The notes under the pieces are model-generated. The model was not told the DNA's origin and did not search any database. It worked only from the letters and a program-made list of their open reading frames with translations. The position numbers and the translations under genes are program-made. Below, in pieces: positions 17,219-23,661 of a stretch of DNA of 40,052 bases; the stretch's first letter is position 1, and each line of letters opens with the position of its first letter. The stretch is taken from NCBI GenBank assembly GCA_031271805.1, contig JAISUX010000113.1, forward strand, positions 1 through 40,052, written 5' to 3'. This DNA is from Tannerella sp. Lineage in GTDB: Bacteria > Bacteroidota > Bacteroidia > Bacteroidales > Tannerellaceae.

Positions 17219-17253
17219 AAAAAAACGGCGTGCGATTTGGTTCGCACGCCGTT
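17219..17253 (-). terminator. Rho-independent terminator of hsp20
   Basis: A perfect 12-base inverted repeat, AACGGCGTGCGA (17224-17235) and TCGCACGCCGTT (17242-17253), encloses a six-base loop. On the minus strand it is followed by a T run (17225-17219). It lies 58 bases beyond the hsp20 stop and abuts the opposing terminator, so each convergent gene has its own. Confidence 0.88.
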
Positions 17254-17310
17254 CCTCACTAAAAATTTACTCAAATGAAAAAAATCTTACCTTTTAAAAC
17301 CTGTAAATTG

Positions 17311-17742
17311 TTAACTTACCGCTATCGAACGCTGGCTTTTTTGAATTTCCTGTTCCGATAATTTCGGCAAACTGACGCGAAGGACGCCATTCTCAACCTT
17401 GGCCTCGATTTTGTCCTTATCGACGTTTTCGGGCAACACCATTGTCTGCTGGAACTTAGAGTACGAGAACTCCCGGCGCAGATAACGAGTTTCCTTGTCC
17501 TCCTCATTGTTTTCGTTTTTCTTCTCGACCGTAATCACGAGATCGTCTTCGGCGTTGAGTTCGACCGTGAAGTCGTCTTTAGTCATCCCGGCGGCAGCCA
17601 CTTCGACGAAGAACGCCTTGTCGGATTCCTTAACGTTGATTGCAGGAATGTTTGAGCGCGTACCTACTTTCCAATCATCCTTAAAAAAGTCGTTGAAAAA
17701 CAACGGCAACCACTGATTCTGATTTCTTCTAACTAATGTCAT
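17311..17742 (-). CDS. hsp20: Small heat-shock protein (Hsp20/alpha-crystallin family)
   Basis: This 143-residue ATP-independent chaperone binds unfolding proteins in the cytosol as large oligomers. The N-terminal arm (1-35) contains LPLFFNDFFKDDW, the alpha-crystallin domain covers about 37-135 and includes PAINVKESDKAFFVEVAAAGM, LRREFSYSKFQQTMVLPENVDK and the diagnostic AKVENGVLRVSLPK (A-x-x-x-N-G-V-L), and a short tail with a QRSIAV I-x-I/V-like anchor ends the protein. It is monocistronic, with an unusual AGGAG ribosome site, a 5' UTR inverted repeat and several direct repeats upstream, which suggests dedicated stress control. Confidence 0.96.
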   Translation of the reverse strand: MTLVRRNQNQWLPLFFNDFFKDDWKVGTRSNIPAINVKESDKAFFVEVAAAGMTKDDFTVELNAEDDLVITVEKKNENNEEDKETRYLRREFSYSKFQQTMVLPENVDKDKIEAKVENGVLRVSLPKLSEQEIQKSQRSIAVS

Positions 17743-17751
17743 AACCTTTAT

Positions 17752-17756
17752 CTCCT
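17752..17756 (-). promoter_or_regulatory. Shine-Dalgarno site AGGAG of hsp20
   Basis: The minus strand reads AGGAG nine bases before the hsp20 ATG. A recognisable Shine-Dalgarno sequence is uncommon in this phylum and stands out against the A/T-rich leaders of the other genes here. It supports the chosen start. Confidence 0.6.
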
Positions 17757-17784
17757 ATTTTTAATTAAACAATATTCTTTCGCG

Positions 17785-17803
17785 AGAACATAAGTAATGT
17801 TCT
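17785..17803 (-). promoter_or_regulatory. Inverted repeat in the hsp20 leader
   Basis: AGAACAT-AAGTA-ATGTTCT is a perfect seven-base inverted repeat with a five-base centre, 43-61 bases upstream of the hsp20 ATG. It could be an operator or an RNA hairpin in the 5' UTR. It does not itself cover the AGGAG site, so a simple RNA-thermometer role is not shown. Confidence 0.45.
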
Positions 17804-17808
17804 TACGC

Positions 17809-17841
17809 AATATCTACGGCAAATAACGTACCAATACAAAA
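17809..17841 (-). promoter_or_regulatory. Tentative hsp20 promoter
   Basis: On the minus strand TTTTG (17841-17837) is followed after 20 bases by TAGATATT (17816-17809), a partial match to TAnnTTTG. The weak -7 box would fit a promoter that needs an activator. No sigma-32-type sequence is evident in the right orientation. Confidence 0.3.
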
Positions 17842-17845
17842 TTGC

Positions 17846-17902
17846 GTCATATTGTCATATAATAGGCCGATTTTCAGGAAAATATATGTCATTTTGTCAT
17901 TT
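17846..17902. promoter_or_regulatory. Paired GTCAT-N3-GTCAT direct repeats upstream of hsp20
   Basis: GTCATATTGTCATAT (17846-17860) and GTCATTTTGTCATTT (17888-17902) are two copies of a tandem GTCAT half-site, exactly 42 bases (four helical turns) apart. They lie just beyond the tentative -33 element, where an activator would be expected to bind. Further out, TCTCGATATTTT occurs twice (17954-17965 and 17986-17997, 32 bases apart). No known regulator is matched; the role is inferred from spacing. The remainder of 17743-18093 shows nothing else I can support. Confidence 0.5.
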
Positions 17903-18093
17903 TTATTTCTATTTCTTCCCCTTTAGCGGTCTTGAAGGTCAGATACAAAATTTTCTCGATATTTTTTTCGATTTTGATAAAAAACTCTCGATATTTTGTT
18001 CATTATTAAAGATTTTTAATTGCAAAAACTAACCAAACAGCTACGAACCAATCGTTTAGCAGCCATAATTTACACCACAAACCTCGCCGGCAC

Positions 18094-18393
18094 AACAAAT
18101 ATCCCTTTCACATCCTTAATTTTTATGCCGCCGGCGAACATTATACTATCATCCGCGAACTTCCTGCAAGTAATGGATTCGCCGATCTTGTCTTTATCCC
18201 TCTGCCCGGCTCCGCAGGCAAACCCACCAATGCTCATCGAATTGAAGTGGGATGAAAATGCTCATGGCGCTATCACTCAGATAGAAATCCCAAAGTCCTC
18301 GAAGCCTACGCAGGCAACATGCTGCTGGTAGGTATAAATTATGACTAGAAAGCAAAAAAGCACACCTGCATAATCAAACAGGCAAAAAAACAT
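18094..18393 (+). pseudogene. Decayed C-terminal remnant of an AAA-ATPase-like/PD-(D/E)XK nuclease-superfamily protein
   Basis: Three reading frames together spell the C-terminal end of the AAA-ATPase-like proteins with a PD-(D/E)XK nuclease domain that are abundant in Bacteroidales. Frame 1 (from 18094) gives FYAAGEHYTIIRELPASNG and FADLVFIPLPGS and reaches a stop near 18253. An overlapping frame gives MLIELKWDENAHGAITQIE, the E-x-K nuclease core. A third frame (from 18292) gives KVLEAYAGNMLLVGINYD, a stop at 18346-18348, then KAKKHTCIIKQ. The order and spacing are those of one former gene with at least two frameshifts, a probable small deletion and a stop. The N-terminal two thirds are missing. 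It cannot encode a working protein. Confidence 0.7.
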
Positions 18394-18397
18394 CGGG

Positions 18398-18419
18398 AAA
18401 AAATAGATTACGTAATCTA
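18398..18419 (-). terminator. Probable terminator of the large minus-strand run
   Basis: The 16-base perfect palindrome TAGATTACGTAATCTA (18404-18419) can form a six-base stem with loop ACGT. On the minus strand it is followed directly by six T (18403-18398). It lies 11 bases beyond the stop of the ribokinase-family gene. The stem is short and A/T-rich, so strength is uncertain. Confidence 0.55.
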
Positions 18420-18430
18420 CATTATTAATA

Positions 18431-19363
18431 TTAGGAAGGTGTAAATTCTGCGATAAAATTTTCTGCCTGTTGCCTGTTTTGAAATGAGGGAATAGTATCG
18501 GCTTTGGTACAGGCCAAAGCGCCTACTGCGTTGGCAAAACGAAGTGATTGTTCTATTGGTATACCTTCCGATATTGCTGTAGCAAAACCTGCATTAAAAG
18601 CGTCTCCGGCGCCGGTTGAATCGACTACATCTGAAATTTTAAACGCCGGCACATATATTTCTTTATGCGGAGTTACCAGTACGCTACCTTTTTCGCCAAT
18701 GGTTATGATTACATTTTTACAACCAAGCTGCAGTAGTATCCTGCCGACTTCAATATCATCTATTGGGTCATTTGGCGCCAGTCCTGCGCATATTCTGGCC
18801 TCAGTCTCATTAGGTGTAAGGTAGTCAATATATGACAAATCAATTCCGAGCAGTTTTTTAGCCGGAGCGGGATTTAATATCACTGTAGAGCCATTTTTAT
18901 GCCCTGTTTTCGCTGCATATATAGCTGTATCAAAAGGTATCTCTAATTGCATCAGGATAACACTTCGTTCGTCAAAAAGGCTTGAAGCCCGATTAATGTC
19001 TGTAATTCCGAAATCGTTCATTGCCCCAATATCAATTGTAATAATATTTTGCCCTTCGGCGCAAATAATAAAACCTGATGCAGTAGGCAATTTCTCATGT
19101 ATAAAAACATAATCATGAGCAATCCCTTCACAGTCGCACAGTTTAAGAAAATCCAGGCCAAAACTGTCGTTACCGATTTCTCCGACAAATGAAACTTTCG
19201 CCCCAAGCCTAGCCGCTTGCACGGCTTGATTAGATCCTTTGCCGCCGTATGTTTGCCTGAAATTACGACCCATTAATGTTTCGCCTCTCATTGGAATTCT
19301 GTCGGTATCCATTACAAGAGCGACGATATAGCTTCCTACTACAATGATATTATCTTTTTTCAT
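18431..19363 (-). CDS. rbsK: Ribokinase-family (PfkB) sugar kinase
   Basis: This 310-residue cytosolic kinase phosphorylates a sugar, ribose in characterised ribokinases. It has the ribokinase substrate motif GGKGSNQAVQAARLG (40-54), the alternative sheet start MRGETLMG, the middle segment ILNPAPAKKL and the anion-hole/catalytic motif DSTGAGDAFNAGFA (248-261, base Asp254). Length and motifs fit RbsK well. In its setting, last after a RhaT-type permease and a URO-D-family protein, the substrate may be the sugar released by the SusCD locus rather than ribose, so the name denotes the subfamily. It starts 12 bases after the preceding stop. Confidence 0.85.
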   Translation of the reverse strand: MKKDNIIVVGSYIVALVMDTDRIPMRGETLMGRNFRQTYGGKGSNQAVQAARLGAKVSFVGEIGNDSFGLDFLKLCDCEGIAHDYVFIHEKLPTASGFIICAEGQNIITIDIGAMNDFGITDINRASSLFDERSVILMQLEIPFDTAIYAAKTGHKNGSTVILNPAPAKKLLGIDLSYIDYLTPNETEARICAGLAPNDPIDDIEVGRILLQLGCKNVIITIGEKGSVLVTPHKEIYVPAFKISDVVDSTGAGDAFNAGFATAISEGIPIEQSLRFANAVGALACTKADTIPSFQNRQQAENFIAEFTPS

Positions 19364-19375
19364 ATATTTTAATTA

Positions 19376-20395
19376 TTACAAGTTTACTTTCGAGGCATCG
19401 CACATAGCTTTCAGATTTTCATAAGGAACGTTGGGAAGTAAGGCTTCATGACTTGGTCCCAGTATTATGCGATTACCCAATAATTTTCTTACCCGCAAAA
19501 CCTCATCATAGACCGTTTCTGGTGTTCCGTTGGGCAGTATGTCCTGTGTGTCTATCCCACCAACAAAAGCTATTTTGCCTTTAAAATGCACGGAAAGGTA
19601 ATCAGCGTCCATATTGGTTGCCTTTGACTGAATCGGATGCAGAGCATTTACTCCTGCGTCGATGAGTTGATCTATAATCCGATAAATTGACCCGCAACTA
19701 TGCAATACGGTCTGGTAATTATATTTTTTAGCTTGCACACAAAATTTTTTAATCCATGGCAGAAAAAATTTCTCAAATTGTTCCGGCGATATCAGCAAAT
19801 CATTTTGAGCGCCGAAGTCATTGCCAAAAAATAAAGCGTCCATTTTGTTGTTGACTTGTTGATAAAACAATTCGTTGGCTTCCAAATAAAAAGTGCATAA
19901 ATGATACAAGGCTCGGTGAATTAATTTCGGTTGAATTAACATTTTGACGAACAGCGTTTCTGTACCAAACAAATAAGTCAGGTCGTGATAAAACGGTGAC
20001 CAGAATCCCGAGAATCTGTACACGTTACCGGATTCGGACAATATTTTGATAGTTTCGTCAAAGTTCAGATATTTTATATCAGGCCATTGAAAACTATCTA
20101 TTTCGTCAAATGTTTGGGCTTTTGCAAGTAAACCTCCTTCCATTGCATGAGGGTTTGCGTCTTTCCAGAATCTCATAGAAATACCGGAAGGATGACGATA
20201 AGTCGATTTGATATATTGAGGCGTTATCCAGCGGACGTCGTCATCGAAAAATAGATGTAGAGCTTCCTCTCCACATGTCCCTGTTGCTTTATTTAAAAGG
20301 CTAACAGTTTCGCATTTTGGGCTTCCAATCCATAAACCGCATCGCTCAACTGGTTGACCTGCAATAAGATTTCGAATAAGTATTCTTCTGTCCAT
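19376..20395 (-). CDS. Uroporphyrinogen decarboxylase-family protein (MtaA/CmuA-like methyltransferase)
   Basis: This 339-residue protein has the URO-D-type TIM barrel. It carries the zinc-binding HSCG motif (H232, C234, in TVLHSCGSIYRIIDQL) typical of the MtaA/CmuA corrinoid or thiol methyltransferase branch, and lacks the N-terminal Arg-rich substrate motif of true HemE. Other family features are DALFFGNDFGAQNDLLISPEQF (about 186-207) and the terminal GNRIILGPSHEALLPNVP. Members with this look are often found in sugar-degradation clusters of Bacteroidota and Verrucomicrobiota without a proven role. Here it sits between a RhaT-type permease and a ribokinase-family gene, which suggests removal or transfer of a methyl group from an imported sugar. 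That function is inference. No corrinoid protein is encoded nearby. Confidence 0.8.
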   Translation of the reverse strand: MDRRILIRNLIAGQPVERCGLWIGSPKCETVSLLNKATGTCGEEALHLFFDDDVRWITPQYIKSTYRHPSGISMRFWKDANPHAMEGGLLAKAQTFDEIDSFQWPDIKYLNFDETIKILSESGNVYRFSGFWSPFYHDLTYLFGTETLFVKMLIQPKLIHRALYHLCTFYLEANELFYQQVNNKMDALFFGNDFGAQNDLLISPEQFEKFFLPWIKKFCVQAKKYNYQTVLHSCGSIYRIIDQLIDAGVNALHPIQSKATNMDADYLSVHFKGKIAFVGGIDTQDILPNGTPETVYDEVLRVRKLLGNRIILGPSHEALLPNVPYENLKAMCDASKVNL

Positions 20396-20405
20396 ATTTG
20401 ATCAA

Positions 20406-21413
20406 TTATAGAATGTTACTGATGCAAAAAATTATCAAAGCAATGATTAGCACAACAAGTCCTATATTCAGCATTGTTCTTGCACGTTTTGAACTGTTGC
20501 GCCATTCGCCTTTCCATAATCCCCAAAGATTTCCCACCACTATTGATATGGAAATGAACAATGGCCAGCCGACAATTTTTCCTAAATCGCCCAAATTATA
20601 TGAACTGAAGCCGTATAGATAAAAACTGCCAATCCATAAAACAGCCATCAATAAACTAAGTCCTGTATTTTTGATAGTCAGTCCTGTAATTATGGTATAA
20701 TATGTTTTATTCTTAATCATAAGCCATACCGTATAAATCAGATTCGGAATGAAACCAAAAGAAAAGAACAATGCCCATACGGAGTTACCGGCCAAAGCCG
20801 GAGATGTTCCTCTCTCAATTGCAGCTTGTGTGACAGCGGTTCCAAATGAGAATCCCATGTTAGGCAGGCTGCTCAATACACCGGCTGCTATGGCGATAAT
20901 TATTCCTGCAGTTAGTTTATCTTTTTTTACGTTTATTGCATCGTATGTCGATTTTATAGCGGCAGCTTTAGAACATATTATTATTCCGACCAAAGCGATT
21001 ATAACTCCTGTAATCAACACTATACCGGATAGTTGCAATATATTCTCCGGTTGTTGGATAAATAGTGGCAACAACCCGCCTATACTTGCCGTCAATCCCA
21101 TAATAACCGGATATCCGAGAGCCATCCCGAGTTTGTCCATTCCTATACCGAATAATACGGCTCCCAGTCCCCAACCTAATCCGAATAATATTAAAATAGC
21201 AAGATTACTGGCAGGAACAGTGCTATATATTGTTAAAAGTTCCGGAATGAATATAAATGCCCATATCCAGTTAAGCACTATCATTCCTAACAATGAAAAC
21301 GCCAACCATGTGTTTTCCCATTTCCATTTCGTTGTATAGGAAAGCGGAAGAATAAATGTACCTTGGAAAAAGCCAGCGACTAATATAATTATCAAACCAA
21401 ATATTAAAAACAT
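20406..21413 (-). CDS. RhaT-family (DMT superfamily) sugar:proton symporter
   Basis: This 335-residue inner-membrane protein has about 10 hydrophobic helices and resembles L-rhamnose-proton symporter RhaT in length and layout. It opens with FGLIIILVAGFFQGTFILPLSYTTKW, and has the internal features FGLGWGLGAVLFGIGMDKLGMALGYPVIMGL (about 75-105) and SSLPNMGFSFGTAV (about 181-194), close to RhaT phrases. It lies 10 bases upstream of the URO-D-family gene and 37 bases after the two-domain protein. It should carry the monosaccharide freed in the periplasm into the cell. Rhamnose, fucose and methylated deoxy sugars are candidates. No rhamnose isomerase or rhamnulokinase is in the window, so rhamnose itself is not supported. 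Confidence 0.85.
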   Translation of the reverse strand: MFLIFGLIIILVAGFFQGTFILPLSYTTKWKWENTWLAFSLLGMIVLNWIWAFIFIPELLTIYSTVPASNLAILILFGLGWGLGAVLFGIGMDKLGMALGYPVIMGLTASIGGLLPLFIQQPENILQLSGIVLITGVIIALVGIIICSKAAAIKSTYDAINVKKDKLTAGIIIAIAAGVLSSLPNMGFSFGTAVTQAAIERGTSPALAGNSVWALFFSFGFIPNLIYTVWLMIKNKTYYTIITGLTIKNTGLSLLMAVLWIGSFYLYGFSSYNLGDLGKIVGWPLFISISIVVGNLWGLWKGEWRNSSKRARTMLNIGLVVLIIALIIFCISNIL

Positions 21414-21450
21414 AGTAATTGTATTTTAAAGTTCCACATAAAAAATATAA

Positions 21451-23592
21451 TCATAAATCGGCGACACATCTGAAGCCTACCGTATTGCAACGATCAATTC
21501 CTGAATACATCAATAGCTGCTTGGCTGAAAAATTCATTGATTGAGGCCCGCCGTCAAAGTACCATTCCGAACCTGTGGCTTTGTAGTAAGACCCGCCTTT
21601 TAATATGCAAAAACGATTTCTCCCGTCGCTATGTTCGCTTTCGGTCATTTCCCAGGTATTGCCACACATGTCGTAACAGCCAAAAACCGAACGGCCATTC
21701 GGATAAGCCATTACAGGGGTTGTATCCCCATTGCGTCCATTGTTGCACAAGTCTTTATTCCATTCAGCACCCCACGGATATTTGTTTTTTTTAAATCCCT
21801 GTCCGGCAAATTGCCATTCAAGTTCAGTAGGTAATCGTTTACCTGCCCAATCGGCATACGCGCGAGCGTCATCTAAATCGACATATACAACGGGGTGATG
21901 TTCTTTCCCCACTGGAATATGGCCTTCCTTCCAGTGTTTTAAGAAATTTCTTGGTGATTTCGGCATATATCCGGTGGTTTTTAGAAATACCGAATATTGT
22001 AAGTTTGTAACAGGTGTTTCATCTATAAGAAATGCCGATAAATCAGCTGCTAACTCGAAGGCAATTGTGTCATGCATGTTTGAATTTCCGTTTACAAATG
22101 TTCGGTAGATAGATTCATAGAATCCACATTCTCTTATTCTGAATTCGACTTTGAGTGTACCATTAAACGGAGGGATTTTTACCATGCCAATTCCTTCGTT
22201 TGGTTTCGTTCGGATAATAGGTTTACGCACTGTCGATATATAAGGGAAATACGTACTTGAAACGAAAAACGAACTTATTTTGTTTTGTGAAGACAAAAAA
22301 TGTTGAAAATCATTTCCTAAATTATCAGGCCTTGCAGCGATGAAACAACCAATACCGCGCGGACTGATTACCCCCGACAACACAGCTTTCTTCCCGCGTC
22401 TTTGTATTTTAATTTCTTCGCCTTTAATCAAATCGTAATAAGATTCTCCAGACTTAAAATCAATCTGTAACAGTTCGTTTTCTATAGGTTTGTTTGTTCG
22501 ATTCACGAGTGTCCACAACCGCATATCCTTATCATACCATAGAGATGCATAAACATTCTCCGGCGTTTCACCTGATAAAGGTGTCCATCCTTCTCCGGAA
22601 AAAAGGCGAGAGTATCGTTTCTGGATATGTGACATCATACGAAGGATTGATTTGTCGCGTTCATTCCATCCGTTCCATTGTCCGAAAATATTTTCCCAGA
22701 TCATTATTCCGCTACCATTCATCCATGCCGAATGTAATTCCGGCGTTCTGTCTCTCACCCACCTGTTTATACCATGTTGTATATGGCGTCGCTCAATCCA
22801 CTTATTCCTTAAGATGCCTGGGACTTTACTGTCTGAAAACCATTGTGCCCATGACATGTGGTGGTCGCTTATGTTATCGACGGGAAGCGCCAATTCGCCT
22901 TCCAATACCACTCCAGGTCTGCTTCGATCAAGTTTTTCTCTAAATTCTGCGGCGCCCCATGCCATAGTGTCTAAGAAGATTCCGTCAGCCTTGATTGTTT
23001 TTACGATATCACATAACGTATCTATGTCCGACATAGGTTCGCGACGGGTACTAGTATCCCATGGATTGTAGTCGATAAAAACTTTAATGCCGTGACGATG
23101 AAATTGTTCGGAAATGTTGCCAAGTTCATTTAATCCACCCGGCATATCTCTGTAAAAATCAAACTGGTTCCTGTCGTCCAAGCCGATACGTGGATATGCA
23201 TGCCATAGTACTATACTGTCAATTCTTCCAAATACCTTTTCATTGTTTTCCAGAAATTCATCCACAATATATTTCCTCCCTGTATGATCATAGAATGTTT
23301 CATCATTCAGCATTAAAAAATAACAGTTAAACGTCGATGAAACCCAGTCAAATTCAGGTTTTCTGTATAAGGCATCGTCATAACCTATTTTCTTAATTAC
23401 CGTTTTGCGCCAATTGTCCAATAATTTCCTAAAATCATTCCATGACTCCGGATTTTCCGGAAACGGGATGACATTCGGCTGATTAAACTCAAGTTGAGGT
23501 AAATAGTCAATAGGGCTTGACAGGTTCATATCTGACACTAACAGCAATCCTGAAACGCTTAAGGTATTTTTAATAAATGACCTTCTTTCCAT
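21451..23592 (-). CDS. Exported two-domain protein: glycosidase-like TIM barrel fused to SUMF1/FGE-like domain
   Basis: This 713-residue protein begins with a Tat-like leader (RRSFIKN followed by a hydrophobic stretch to about residue 25). Residues about 35-420 look like a glycoside-hydrolase barrel with a C-terminal beta domain. They contain GIKVFIDYNPWD, GIFLDTMAWG with Asp208 and VVLEGELALP with Glu231/Glu233 on what would be consecutive strands, the usual places for catalytic acids. Residues about 520-713 form a formylglycine-generating-enzyme (SUMF1) fold: DETPVTNLQYSVFL, GKRLPTELEWQFAG, YPWGAEWN, GNTWEMTE, GFRCVADL. The C-x4-C catalytic pair of true FGE is not seen where the family has it (LKGGSYYKATG), so that domain is probably non-catalytic or of other function. 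It lies directly downstream of SusD. Substrate unknown; the glycosidase call is inference. Confidence 0.75.
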   Translation of the reverse strand: MERRSFIKNTLSVSGLLLVSDMNLSSPIDYLPQLEFNQPNVIPFPENPESWNDFRKLLDNWRKTVIKKIGYDDALYRKPEFDWVSSTFNCYFLMLNDETFYDHTGRKYIVDEFLENNEKVFGRIDSIVLWHAYPRIGLDDRNQFDFYRDMPGGLNELGNISEQFHRHGIKVFIDYNPWDTSTRREPMSDIDTLCDIVKTIKADGIFLDTMAWGAAEFREKLDRSRPGVVLEGELALPVDNISDHHMSWAQWFSDSKVPGILRNKWIERRHIQHGINRWVRDRTPELHSAWMNGSGIMIWENIFGQWNGWNERDKSILRMMSHIQKRYSRLFSGEGWTPLSGETPENVYASLWYDKDMRLWTLVNRTNKPIENELLQIDFKSGESYYDLIKGEEIKIQRRGKKAVLSGVISPRGIGCFIAARPDNLGNDFQHFLSSQNKISSFFVSSTYFPYISTVRKPIIRTKPNEGIGMVKIPPFNGTLKVEFRIRECGFYESIYRTFVNGNSNMHDTIAFELAADLSAFLIDETPVTNLQYSVFLKTTGYMPKSPRNFLKHWKEGHIPVGKEHHPVVYVDLDDARAYADWAGKRLPTELEWQFAGQGFKKNKYPWGAEWNKDLCNNGRNGDTTPVMAYPNGRSVFGCYDMCGNTWEMTESEHSDGRNRFCILKGGSYYKATGSEWYFDGGPQSMNFSAKQLLMYSGIDRCNTVGFRCVADL

Positions 23593-23621
23593 GTTTTATT
23601 ATTTATTCGTTATTTATATAG

Positions 23622-23654
23622 GCGGGTATATACATTTTTCATATATATACCCGC
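23622..23654 (-). promoter_or_regulatory. Strong stem-loop between susD-like gene and downstream genes
   Basis: GCGGGTATATA (23622-23632) and TATATACCCGC (23644-23654) form a perfect 11-base-pair stem with an 11-base loop, starting 8 bases after the SusD stop. No T run follows on the minus strand, so it is not a classical terminator. It more likely protects the upstream susCD mRNA end or lowers expression of the downstream genes. Confidence 0.65.
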
Positions 23655-23661
23655 AAAAAGT

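Noticed and set aside
18020..18331. 103-codon plus-strand open frame as a gene
   Set aside because: It is a fragment of the frameshifted nuclease pseudogene; the recognisable motifs are spread over three frames.
20406..21413. Naming the permease RhaT with rhamnose as substrate
   Set aside because: Family similarity is good, but no rhamnose isomerase, kinase or aldolase gene is present.
21451..23592. Calling the SUMF1-like domain an active sulfatase-activating enzyme
   Set aside because: The C-x4-C catalytic pair is not at its family position and no sulfatase gene is in the window.
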